From Saprospiraceae bacterium (lineage in GTDB: Bacteria; Bacteroidota; Bacteroidia; Chitinophagales; Saprospiraceae): 64,000 nucleotides of DNA. The stretch's first letter is position 1, and each line of letters begins with the position of its first letter. The DNA is taken from positions 310,001 through 374,000 of the forward strand of contig JADJJU010000005.1 of NCBI GenBank assembly GCA_016706365.1, in the 5' to 3' direction. Positions 34,413-42,623 of this stretch are shown piece by piece. The notes below the pieces were generated by a model that worked only from the letters and a program-made list of their open reading frames with translations, did no database searches and was not told the origin of the DNA. A program made the translations under genes and the position numbers.

Positions 34413-35750
34413 ATGATGGATAGAAAAAAAATGATTAGAGGATTTTCAAGGTTAAGTAAGATGCAAAAGCTTCAGGCAATTGCTGGACAGTATTTTGAGG
34501 ATCCTGAAGCAGCAGTGGAGGAAATAAGCAGTTTTTGGTTGCAAGATGAACAACAGCAACAAATTTTAGATGGATTCAGCGAAAACACCATTAGTAACTA
34601 CATTTTACCTTTTGGGGTAGCTCCAAATTTCCTGATAGATGGTCGTACTTTTTGTATTCCCATGGTTATAGAGGAAAGTTCTGTAGTTGCAGCTGTATCT
34701 AATGCAGCTAAATTCTGGCATGATAAGGGTGGGTTTAATACAAGTATTTTGGGAACGGTTAAAGTTGGGCAGGTTCATTTTATGTGGTCTGGTTCATATG
34801 AATTGATGAACCGGTGTATGCCTGAGCTTAAGCAAAAACTATTGAGCGATGCTACCTCTATCACCTCTAACATGCAGCAAAGAGGAGGAGGAGTTTTAGA
34901 CATAGAACTGTTGGATTTCACTGATCAGGAAGCAGATTATTTTCAGCTGAGAGTGAAATTTGAGACTTGTGACTCGATGGGAGCCAATTTTATAAATTCT
35001 GTCCTTGAAAGTTTTGCAGATTCTTTAGCGTCGTTTGTACTGGAAAATGATGAAATTCCTGTTTTGCATAAAGACCTGAAAATCATCATGGCTATTCTGA
35101 GCAATTACACACCTGAATGTATTGTAGAGGCAAGAGTTTCTTGTCCGGTATCTCAACTGAATTGTTCAACTGATACGGATCCTGAGCAATTTGCATGGAA
35201 ATTTGAAAAAGCAGTCAGAATTGCGCAGATAGATCCATATCGGGCCACTACACACAATAAAGGAATCTTTAATGGTGTGGATGCAGTCATTCTGGCAACT
35301 GCCAATGATTTCAGAGCTATTGAATCCTGCGGTCATACTTATGCATGCCGGGACGGACAGTACAGAAGTCTCAGTTATTGTAAAGTTGAAAACGATATTT
35401 TTCATTTTTGGATTCAACTTCCCTTGGCCATCGGGACAATTGGAGGACTGACCTCCCTGCATCCATTAGCCAGAAGATCCATGCAGTTACTTGGAAATCC
35501 AACAGCGCGACAACTGATGGGAATCATTGCTTCTGTGGGTTTGGCTCAAAATTTTGCTGCTGTCAGATCTTTAATCACTGCTGGTATACAGAAAGGACAT
35601 ATGAAAATGCACCTGACAAATATATTGAACCAGTTGAACGTTCCTGTTAATATGCAAAGTGCTGCATTAGAACACTTTAAAGATAAAACAATATCTTACA
35701 GTGCGGTCCGTTCTTTTTTGGAATCTGCAGGCCCTGCTACAACTATTTAA
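34413..35750 (+). CDS. hydroxymethylglutaryl-CoA reductase, class II
   Basis: A 445-residue HMG-CoA reductase of the bacterial class II, which makes or degrades mevalonate. Visible motifs are FSENTISNYILPFGVAPNFL (the ENxxG-like loop), VIEESSVVAAVSNAAKF with a catalytic glutamate, ETCDSMGANFINSVLESFA, AVRIAQIDPYRATTHNKGIF and the C-terminal catalytic histidine in QKGHMKMHLTNILNQL. Its neighbours, an IPP isomerase upstream and a GHMP kinase abutting downstream, show that it works in the biosynthetic mevalonate route. It starts 39 bp after the isomerase and its stop is directly followed by the kinase start. Confidence 0.93.
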   Translation: MMDRKKMIRGFSRLSKMQKLQAIAGQYFEDPEAAVEEISSFWLQDEQQQQILDGFSENTISNYILPFGVAPNFLIDGRTFCIPMVIEESSVVAAVSNAAKFWHDKGGFNTSILGTVKVGQVHFMWSGSYELMNRCMPELKQKLLSDATSITSNMQQRGGGVLDIELLDFTDQEADYFQLRVKFETCDSMGANFINSVLESFADSLASFVLENDEIPVLHKDLKIIMAILSNYTPECIVEARVSCPVSQLNCSTDTDPEQFAWKFEKAVRIAQIDPYRATTHNKGIFNGVDAVILATANDFRAIESCGHTYACRDGQYRSLSYCKVENDIFHFWIQLPLAIGTIGGLTSLHPLARRSMQLLGNPTARQLMGIIASVGLAQNFAAVRSLITAGIQKGHMKMHLTNILNQLNVPVNMQSAALEHFKDKTISYSAVRSFLESAGPATTI

Positions 35751-36701
35751 ATGCATATGATTACTGAACCAACTCATTCATTTCGTGGAAGTGGAAAGCT
35801 TCTGATAAGTGGAGAATATGTAATCCTTGAAGGAGCAACTGGTTTGGCGATTCCGGTCAGATATGGTCAAAACCTGGATGTGTGGATGGGTGATGTAAGT
35901 GAAGAAATACTCTGGCAGAGTGAAGATATGTATGAGATGCTTTGGTTCGAAGCAAGGATTAACAAGTCAGACGGAAGTATTATATCAACCAATAACACAG
36001 ATATTGCTTCTTCTTTAGCATCTCTTATTAAATATTTAAAGGACTTTAATCCTTCATGGTGGAATCTGGTACAGCGTTTAAAATTTAAAATAGATTTTCC
36101 CAAACAATGGGGATTAGGCACAAGTTCCACGATGATTTATACCTTGTCTGAGGCGTCAGGTCTGAATCCTTATGACATGCTTAGAGCTACATTTGGAGGA
36201 TCTGGTTATGATATTGCCTGTGCCAGCGCCAATGCGCCGATTTTATACAGCAAAAATGAATTTGGACAGGCAGAGGTTGAATCGATCCCTTTTGAACCCA
36301 TTAAGGCGGATCAATTTGTTTTCCTGTATCTTGGGAACAAAGCGGATACGTCTGCCAGTATAAAATATTTCAATTCGCTTGGAAAGGTACCGGAAGTTCT
36401 TGTTGATGAGATTAGTGATATATCTACTTCGCTCACGAAAGCCAGAAGTCATGAGTATATGATTGAGCTCTTACAAAGACATGAATATCTGATTGGTAAT
36501 TACCTGAAGATTGAACCTGTGCAAAAAAGACTTTTCCCTGATTTTAATGGAGTTATCAAATCCTTGGGGGCTTGGGGAGGAGATTTTGTTTGTGCTTTAA
36601 GTGAGAATCCGATGGAAGATTATTCCTATTTTTACAACAAAGGCTACTTTAATGTCTTCCCCTTCAAGAAAATGATAAAGCCTGTGTTTCAGGTATTCTG
36701 A
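35751..36701 (+). CDS. GYDIA-family GHMP kinase (mevalonate pathway candidate)
   Basis: A 316-residue GHMP-superfamily kinase. The N-terminal substrate-positioning strand is GSGKLLISGEYVILEGATGL, the phosphate loop is QWGLGTSSTMIYTLSEA near residues 117-133, and FGGSGYDIACASANAPILY near 147-165 gives the family its GYDIA name. The C-terminal motif 3 is SLGAWGGDFVCAL. It probably phosphorylates mevalonate or phosphomevalonate, given the abutting HMG-CoA reductase gene; which of the two is not shown. The start may be the second methionine (MITEPTHSF), two codons in. Confidence 0.85.
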   Translation: MHMITEPTHSFRGSGKLLISGEYVILEGATGLAIPVRYGQNLDVWMGDVSEEILWQSEDMYEMLWFEARINKSDGSIISTNNTDIASSLASLIKYLKDFNPSWWNLVQRLKFKIDFPKQWGLGTSSTMIYTLSEASGLNPYDMLRATFGGSGYDIACASANAPILYSKNEFGQAEVESIPFEPIKADQFVFLYLGNKADTSASIKYFNSLGKVPEVLVDEISDISTSLTKARSHEYMIELLQRHEYLIGNYLKIEPVQKRLFPDFNGVIKSLGAWGGDFVCALSENPMEDYSYFYNKGYFNVFPFKKMIKPVFQVF

Positions 36702-36838
36702 GGCTTTTGGGTTATTTGGCGAAATAAATATTGACATTTTGTCAATTAGTTTTTGATATAAGCATAAAATTGCGAAATTTGCCACGCTTTTGCCGCGAGG
36801 CAGATTTTTTTATCTAACTTACTATAAATGAGATACTA

Positions 36839-37146
36839 ATGAGGAAGGCAGATTTGGTTTCTATGATTTCGGAGAAGACAGGGGTTCCTAAAGTGGATGT
36901 ATTGGTGACTATGGAGAATTTTTTCACGGAGGTGAAAAATGCTCTTGCAGAGGGTGAGAATGTTTATATCCGGGGTTTTGGGTCTTTCGTGATTAAGAAA
37001 AGAAAAAGAAGATAGGTCGTCATATTAAGAAGAATATATCTATTGAAATTCCTGAGCATTTTATTCCTTCATTCAAACCAGCTAAAGTATTTCTTGAGCA
37101 GGTGAAGGATAAGGTGACAGCTGCGCCTGTTATTGAAGAAGACTAA
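36839..37146 (+). CDS. HU/IHF-family DNA-binding protein (frameshifted)
   Basis: A nucleoid protein of about 102 residues after correction. The N-terminus MRKADLVSMISEKTGVPKVD and the arm region VYIRGFGSFVIKKRK are typical of HU. The frame as given stops at TAG near 37015; adding one A to the five-A run at 37003-37007 gives KKKIGRHIKKNISIEIPEHF, then IPSFKPAKVFLEQVKDKV, to a stop at 37144-37146. The restored IPSFKPAK block is the family's hallmark, so the break is probably artificial. It precedes the TPR gene by 9 bp. Confidence 0.88.
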
Positions 37147-37155
37147 TCCAGTCTT

Positions 37156-37935
37156 ATGTTTTCAAAATGGCAATTAGGAATTGTTTCAGGGTCCGTGGTG
37201 TTATTGCTAGTGTTATATTTTGCTTTCCCGATAGTATCCTCGTCGAAAGGAAATAAACAAGAGAAAGAAGCTATTATTACCCAGCTGGTTACTCCGGATC
37301 GCTTGTTGCGTGAGGGTAAATCGGCGATTGAAGCAGAATTTCTTCCAGCTATTGAAACTTTGGAAGAACAGACAGCAAATTCAACTGATTCTCTTGAAAT
37401 ATCTGAAAATCTGAAGGAATTATCATCCCGATGGTTCGAGTTGAATCAGCCAGCGATTGCAGGTTATTATGCAGCACAAGTGGCAGAAATTGAACAATCA
37501 GCAAATGCCTGGTCAATTGCCGGAACGACATTTACTTTTTGTATTCAGAAAACTGAAAACGAAGAAATTCGTTCTTATTGCTCCAGTCAGGCTCAGGATG
37601 CTTTGAATAAAGCGATAAAGCTGGAACCTTCAGAGCTGAGACATAAGGTCAATTTGGCTGTTGCTTTGGTCGAATCACCTCCGGGTGATAATCCAATGGC
37701 CGGAATTCTGATGTTACGGGAATTAGAAGCAGCGAATCCTGATAATCCAAGTATTCTTTATAATCTTGGAAGGTTTGCAGTGAAGACCGGGCAGTATGAT
37801 AAGGCTATTGAAAGGCTTGAAAAAGCATTGAGTTTGGATAGTGGCTCTGATGTGATCGCCTGTATGCTGGGGCAGGCCTACAAGGGAGCTGGAATGAATG
37901 AAAAGGCAGATGAAATGAATCTGCGTTGTAAATAA
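37156..37935 (+). CDS. TPR-repeat protein with one membrane anchor
   Basis: A 259-residue protein with an N-terminal membrane helix (LGIVSGSVVLLLVLYFAFPI, residues about 7-26) and a mostly helical periplasmic or cytosolic body. Tetratricopeptide units are visible at ALNKAIKLEPSELRHKVNLA and NPSILYNLGRFAVKTGQYDK-AIERLEKALSLD, and AGYYAAQVAEIEQSANAWSI looks like another. Such proteins mediate protein contacts; no partner is evident. It lies between the HU-like gene and the small basic protein gene, a neighbourhood that recurs upstream of RNase G in Bacteroidota. Confidence 0.8.
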   Translation: MFSKWQLGIVSGSVVLLLVLYFAFPIVSSSKGNKQEKEAIITQLVTPDRLLREGKSAIEAEFLPAIETLEEQTANSTDSLEISENLKELSSRWFELNQPAIAGYYAAQVAEIEQSANAWSIAGTTFTFCIQKTENEEIRSYCSSQAQDALNKAIKLEPSELRHKVNLAVALVESPPGDNPMAGILMLRELEAANPDNPSILYNLGRFAVKTGQYDKAIERLEKALSLDSGSDVIACMLGQAYKGAGMNEKADEMNLRCK

Positions 37936-37967
37936 TATTGTTGTATCATTTTTAAATATTAAGTATT

Positions 37968-38060
37968 ATGCCTTGCGGTAAAAAGAGAAAAAGACATAAG
38001 ATTGCTACGCACAAGCGTAAAAAGCGTCTTCGTAAAAACAGGCACAAGAAGAAGAAATAA
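37968..38060 (+). CDS. AURKAIP1/COX24-domain 30-residue basic protein
   Basis: A 30-residue, extremely basic protein starting MPCGKKRKRHKIATHKRKKR and ending RHKKKK; 19 of 30 residues are Lys or Arg. It is too short for standard gene calls but matches the AURKAIP1/COX24 (DUF1713) family, whose mitochondrial form is ribosomal protein mS38 and whose mycobacterial form is bS22. Association with ribosomal RNA is therefore expected. The strong terminator 4 bp past the stop and the conserved place before the RNase G gene support it as real. I name the family from memory of its pattern; the specific ribosome position in Bacteroidota is not shown here. Confidence 0.75.
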   Translation: MPCGKKRKRHKIATHKRKKRLRKNRHKKKK

Positions 38061-38064
38061 ATGA

Positions 38065-38087
38065 CAGGGTTGATTTTTTCAACCCTG
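38065..38087 (+). terminator. Rho-independent terminator after the AURKAIP1/COX24-like gene
   Basis: CAGGGTTGA / TCAACCCTG, a perfect 9-bp stem with a five-T loop, begins 4 bp past the stop codon; T-rich sequence follows. Confidence 0.8.
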
Positions 38088-38482
38088 CATTATTATTTTC
38101 AGAAAGTGAATATTTGTGATGTTGGATTACTGTTGAACCAGTTATTTGGAAATGTATAGCCCGAATTTTTTGCCTGTAAGGCAAGGCAAGTACAGATCAA
38201 ACCCGGCTTACCAGAAAATAATGCAGGAATCTTTTTAAAGAATTCTTATTTTAATGTTGAGCGATTAAAAGAAATTGAAGCATTTTATTTTAAAATTTGT
38301 GCTTTGTTATAACTTGCGATTCGAATTTTGATTAGCTGGTTGATACCTGAGACAATTTTTCAGGTTTTTTATTCGATAATATCTACTCCGTCAGATTAAA
38401 GATTGCTTTCTGAAGCATTCAAAATCATTTTGTGTACTTCTGTGCAAGTTGCAGCTGTGCATTGACCTATAAAAATATAATT
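38088..38482. other. gene-free stretch upstream of RNase E/G
   Basis: About 395 bp of A/T-rich sequence with no supported gene. It probably holds the promoter and 5' leader of the RNase gene, as long leaders are typical for these RNases, but I see no convincing TAnnTTTG box or conserved structure. Confidence 0.4.
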
Positions 38483-40036
38483 GTGGAAAAGGAATTAATT
38501 ATCAATTCCACCGCGACGGATGTAGAGATTGCCTTATTGGAAGACAACCGTTTGGTTGAAATTCACAGGCAAAAAACCAATTCTAATTTTTCTATTGGCG
38601 ACATTTTTGTCGGCAAAATTAAGAAATTGATGCCGGGCCTCAACGCCGCGTTTGTGGATATCGGATACAAGAAAGATGCATTTTTGCATTATACAGATCT
38701 GGGACCCAAAATCCCTTCATTGATTAAGTTTACTCAGCAAGCTCTTACAGGAGAAAGTAAATCCTCCAAATTGGATGCATTTGATTTGAGTGAAGAAATT
38801 GTAAAGACAGGTAAAATCGATCAGGTCCTATCTAAAAAGACCCACGTACTGGTTCAGATATTGAAGGAACCCATTTCAACGAAAGGTCCCCGTCTAAGCT
38901 GTGAAATAAATATACCTGGCAGATTAATGGTACTGACACCATTTGCAAATGGAGTGGCAGTTTCTAAGAAAATTACTAATCAGGAAGAAAGAAAACGCCT
39001 TCAAGTCTTAATCGAAAGTATCAAACCAAAGAACTTCGGACTCATCGTTCGCACAGCAGCTGAAGGAAAGAAAGTAGCTGATTTGCATGAGGAGCTCAAA
39101 GAGTTGGTGGATAAGTGGGAACAGATGTATCAGCAATTGATCAAGGTGACTACTCCTCCCGGAAAACTACTTTCTGAATTAGACAAGACTTCCAGCATTC
39201 TGCGGGATATTTTGAGTGATTCATTCAACAGGATCGTTATTAACGACAAGGACCTGTATGAAAATATCAAGAGCTATATTACGGATATTGCTCCTGATAA
39301 AGCGAAGATAGTTCAGTTACACCGGACCAGAGTGCCAATATTTGAAGCACATGGGATCACCAGACAAATTAAATCTTCCTTCGGCAAAACTGCCACGATG
39401 AACAGTGGAGCTTATTTGATCATTGAGCATACTGAAGCGATGCACGTGATCGATGTCAACAGTGGGCCTAAAAATGTCGTAAATGTGCAGGATAATGCCA
39501 TTCTTGGAGTCAATCTGGAAGCAGGCGAAGAAATAGCACGACAATTGAGACTCAGAGACATCGGAGGTTTGATTGTGATTGACTTCATCGACATGAAAAA
39601 TGCCGAGCACAGAAAAGTGCTGGAGCAAAAAATGCGGGATTTCATGCATCTGGACAGAGCTCAGCATACAATTTTGCCATTGAGCAAATTCGGTTTGATG
39701 CAGATCACTCGTGAGAGAGTCAAGCCTGAAGTTAAAATTAATACAGCAGAGGTATGTCCAAGCTGTCAGGGCACCGGCAAAGTCAATCCTACTATTCTTG
39801 TAGTAGATGAATTGGAGCGCGATATGCAATTTGTGCTGCAATCCAGACCAAATGTAAATTTCTCTATCCAGGTCCATCCATTTGTGCATGCCTTCCTGAC
39901 AAAGGGTTTTCCTTCAGCAAGAATGAAATGGTACTTCAAACTAAAAAAATGGATCAGAATAGTACCAAATGAAGAATGTCATATTCATGAATACCATTTC
40001 TTTGACAAATCAGGAGATGAGATCAGGTTGACTTAA
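38483..40036 (+). CDS. rng: ribonuclease E/G family endoribonuclease
   Basis: An RNase E/G of about 517 residues, acting in rRNA maturation and mRNA decay. The S1 domain is seen in NFSIGDIFVGKIKKLMPGLN and AAFVDIGYKKDAFLHY; the catalytic DNase I-like region has AYLIIEHTEAMHVIDVNSG and GGLIVIDFIDMKN, containing the Mg-binding aspartates; the zinc-link CPSCQGTGKV follows. The frame is open to an ATG at 38432, but the GTG at 38483 (reading VEKELIINSTATDVEIALLE) is preferred because family members start here and the preceding residues (YFCASCSCALTY) look non-coding. A terminator follows. Confidence 0.93.
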   Translation: MEKELIINSTATDVEIALLEDNRLVEIHRQKTNSNFSIGDIFVGKIKKLMPGLNAAFVDIGYKKDAFLHYTDLGPKIPSLIKFTQQALTGESKSSKLDAFDLSEEIVKTGKIDQVLSKKTHVLVQILKEPISTKGPRLSCEINIPGRLMVLTPFANGVAVSKKITNQEERKRLQVLIESIKPKNFGLIVRTAAEGKKVADLHEELKELVDKWEQMYQQLIKVTTPPGKLLSELDKTSSILRDILSDSFNRIVINDKDLYENIKSYITDIAPDKAKIVQLHRTRVPIFEAHGITRQIKSSFGKTATMNSGAYLIIEHTEAMHVIDVNSGPKNVVNVQDNAILGVNLEAGEEIARQLRLRDIGGLIVIDFIDMKNAEHRKVLEQKMRDFMHLDRAQHTILPLSKFGLMQITRERVKPEVKINTAEVCPSCQGTGKVNPTILVVDELERDMQFVLQSRPNVNFSIQVHPFVHAFLTKGFPSARMKWYFKLKKWIRIVPNEECHIHEYHFFDKSGDEIRLT

Positions 40037-40055
40037 GAGATGTTAGAAAATATTG

Positions 40056-40086
40056 AAAGAGCCCGGACAGATTGTTCGGGCTCTTT
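40056..40086 (+). terminator. Rho-independent terminator after RNase E/G
   Basis: AAAGAGCCCGGACA / TGTTCGGGCTCTTT with one G-T pair and a three-base loop lies about 20 bp beyond the stop codon and is followed by TATATT. Being palindromic, it may also serve the opposing gene at 40172. Confidence 0.78.
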
Positions 40087-40171
40087 ATATTAAGATTAGT
40101 TTCTAAAAATGTATTATATCAATTTTCGATCTTCACGGGGGGTGGGGGTTACATTCTCTGCGGTTTTAAAT

Positions 40172-41361
40172 CTAACTAACTTTTCCGGCCCCATCCTCCA
40201 GTAAAATCAAATTATATAAACCTGCAGGCCATCCGCTTATATCCAGTCTTTGATTATTGGAAATCAGATCAAGCTTTTCTATGCATTGACCATAGCTATT
40301 GAATATTTGAATTTGATTCGAAGAAGCGCCGGGATTTTCAATATTTATTTGAATAAAATTGCTGGCAGGGTTGGGGAATAGCTTTAAGCTTTTGCTAATA
40401 ATATTTTCATTTGTAGAAGTGCTCTGACAAGCGGCCGCCAAATAAGTGAACTCCCTGTAAGAGGTGTTGATCAACGAACCATTTCTAAATTCATTTACGC
40501 AGATTGTAACTAAGTACTGGCCTGCAATGGAAGGATTTACTGTGATTATGCCTGAGTTAGGATTAATACTCAATTGTGAACCGGTGCCCAAAGGATTTAC
40601 TCCTGAAAAACCGGAAACATAATCAACAAAATTATATGGTGGAGGGCAAGATGGTGTAGGGATAACTCCAGTGCAGGAATTTGGATTGGAACCAGGTGAT
40701 TCCGGGCCACCTTCGATTCCTGCACCTTTAAATGAAGAACAGATAGAATATACCAGTGAATCCCCATCAGAGTCTGCTGCGCTATGGTCTATCTCAAAAG
40801 TTTCACCCAGGCAAAACACAGGACTTATAGATTCCTGAAATATTGGATTATTATTACATTCTATAGCAGCATTTGTTTTAATTTCAACGTAGATAGTCAT
40901 ACCAAATGTCCTTGGATTAGGTATGTTACTTACAGTCTCCGGGCGACAGCACCGCTGATAAGCAACAAAGTAGTTTTCAAATGACAGAGGGAGTGTAAGA
41001 AAGGATCTATATGTTCCCCTTTCCAGGCACTGCTCAGGAAATTGTATACCGGGTATATCAGGGTTTAAAATGGTCGTCCTGGAAACTAAAGGTACTGTAA
41101 GTGATAAAAACTATTGGCCTGGCTTAAATTATTGCAACTTACAATATTGCCGCATCTGTAAATTCCTATGCTAACAACCTCAGCAAAATTCGCACAATTA
41201 GTACAATTGCAATCCCGGTATAATTGAAGCGTAATTTCATATCGATTACCTCCAAGGCATTTATAGGTCATATTTCCACCTATTATATGACTGCTCCATG
41301 CAGGATGGCTGCAAAATGCAATTGAAATAAAAAGAAATAAGTGCTTGAAAGTTTGCTTCAT
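40172..41361 (-). CDS. T9SS-exported surface protein with sorting domain (frameshifted)
   Basis: About 396 residues after correction. A signal peptide (MKQTFKHLFLFISIAFCSHP, start 41361 rather than 41409) precedes SHIIGGNMTYKCLGGNRYEI and cysteine-rich YRDCNCTNCANFAEV. The first frame ends at 41086; adding one T to the run at 41106-41110 (coding strand) gives NSFLSLTVPLVSRTTILNPD and joins the second part, with GETFEIDHSAADSDGDSLVY and PCPPPYNFVDYV-like repeats. The C-terminus KLFPNPASNFIQINIENPG to GLYNLILLEDG is a type A T9SS sorting domain, so the protein is exported and probably cell-surface bound. Family members occur as large gliding/adhesion-like proteins; function unknown. Confidence 0.78.
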
Positions 41362-41495
41362 GATGGGAGGATTAGTGATACCATTAATTTCCTGATGCAA
41401 AACAAACAAAGACTCCTAAGCTCTTGAATTAGGATGAGCCAGGTAAACATACAAATGATCTCTAAAACTAACGAAAATTGTACTTTAAATTTATA

Positions 41496-41978
41496 TTAAT
41501 ATTCCAGGAAAGCTGTCACTTCTTCTTCAAACACCGGTAATGGTATTCTATGCCCTAAGCCTGCTCTGACAAAAATATCGATATCATCAACAGAAAGATT
41601 GGCTTCTATATAAGCCTGATTAAGCTCTGCGGGTATCACATCGTCAACCTGCCCCAGGATAACTTGCATGAAAGGATGTTCATCTTCAGGATAATATAGA
41701 CCTGTAAGATCCGGATCAAAAGGCCTGTTGACGAAGGCAGGGTTGAATAACAGAGCATCACATGACCAGCAGCGACTGAGAAAATAGGCAGCATATCCTC
41801 CCATACTGCTGCCAATGACCGCATCAGGTTCGAAAGGAGCATCTTCCAGCAAAGAACTCAACATTTTAGGTTGCTGATACTTAATTTCCGGTGCCCAGAC
41901 CTGACCGAAAGTTTCTAACACTAACCTTTTTTCACCGGACAATTTTCGCTCTAGTCCATGTAAATAAGCGATTTTCAT
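41496..41978 (-). CDS. YqiA-type alpha/beta hydrolase
   Basis: A 160-residue minimal alpha/beta hydrolase of the YqiA/YcfP family. The oxyanion region is YLHGLERKLSGEK at the N-terminus, the nucleophile elbow is AVIGSSMGGYAAYFLS near residues 55-70, the acidic residue lies in LGQVDDVIPAELN, and the histidine in RAGLGHRIP. A compact esterase with unknown substrate. It is isolated on the minus strand between the T9SS protein and a long repeat-bearing gap. Confidence 0.82.
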   Translation of the reverse strand: MKIAYLHGLERKLSGEKRLVLETFGQVWAPEIKYQQPKMLSSLLEDAPFEPDAVIGSSMGGYAAYFLSRCWSCDALLFNPAFVNRPFDPDLTGLYYPEDEHPFMQVILGQVDDVIPAELNQAYIEANLSVDDIDIFVRAGLGHRIPLPVFEEEVTAFLEY

Positions 41979-42360
41979 ATCAACTTTTCTCGATTATATC
42001 ACACTGATCAAAATATTTCGCACAGCCATTTGAGTGTATTTTTAAGCTGTATTTTGATTAGAGATGAGTTATTACCACTAATATCTGTACTGCTATTCCT
42101 ACCCTGAAACTCATTTGACGTGTGAAAAATATTCATTTATTCGCGAATATGTAACAAACTGTTTAAAATTATTGTGGTGATTGCTGCAAATACTGCAAAG
42201 TAAATGTCAAAATCGATAAGATTGGATCCATTTGGAACCAGCTTTTCTACTTTCCATTTCATCGGGAAAGGAAACCGATAGAGTTCCCACCCGCATTTCC
42301 AACCCGCAAATCTTAGTCGGCAAATATTTGCAGCTATTTTGGGAGATTTTTCGAAGCAAT

Positions 42361-42482
42361 GTGATATTTTTCTGCAGCTCCGCTTTGAAAAGTGATGTTT
42401 TTTCGTGGGGCAAGCCACGAAAAGGTGATGTCTTGTTATTTTTTCAGCTTCGCTTCAAAATTTACAAGGTGATGGCTGGCGC
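42361..42482 (-). repeat. ~130-bp structured dispersed element, copy 2 (inverted)
   Basis: Within the 645-bp gene-free stretch 41979-42623, reverse-strand CATCAC-type boxes lie at 42361, 42392, 42425 and 42469 (spacings 31, 33, 44), the same order and spacing as copy 1 at 24249-24376. The spacer at 42399-42422 forms a perfect hairpin TTTCGTGG / CCACGAAA. Segment 42431-42482 read in reverse matches copy 1 with few changes (shared GAAGCGAAGCTGAAAAAA and CGCCAGCCATCACCTT). Confidence 0.7.
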
Positions 42483-42581
42483 TAAAATTAGGCAGTCAAC
42501 TTCTTCCCGGGCACCAGCCTTGAGGGTAAAAGTCGTGATAGGGTTCTATACACACACAAGCAACTCACAACCCGGCTGTTT

Positions 42582-42614
42582 GCCAACAGCTAAAGGCCAA
42601 AAGCCAATAGCCGG
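42582..42614. repeat. seven-base array GCCAACA/GCTAAAG type near the ATP-grasp stop
   Basis: GCCAACA, GCTAAAG, GCCAAAA, GCCAATA run without gaps, ending 10 bp before the stop codon of the minus-strand gene at 42624. The same units recur at 44161-44272. Confidence 0.6.
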
Positions 42615-42623
42615 ATGTTTCTT

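Noticed and set aside
38150..38230. Possible tRNA-like fold upstream of RNase E/G
   Set aside because: No acceptor stem or T-loop consensus could be drawn; I found no tRNA or rRNA gene anywhere in the window.
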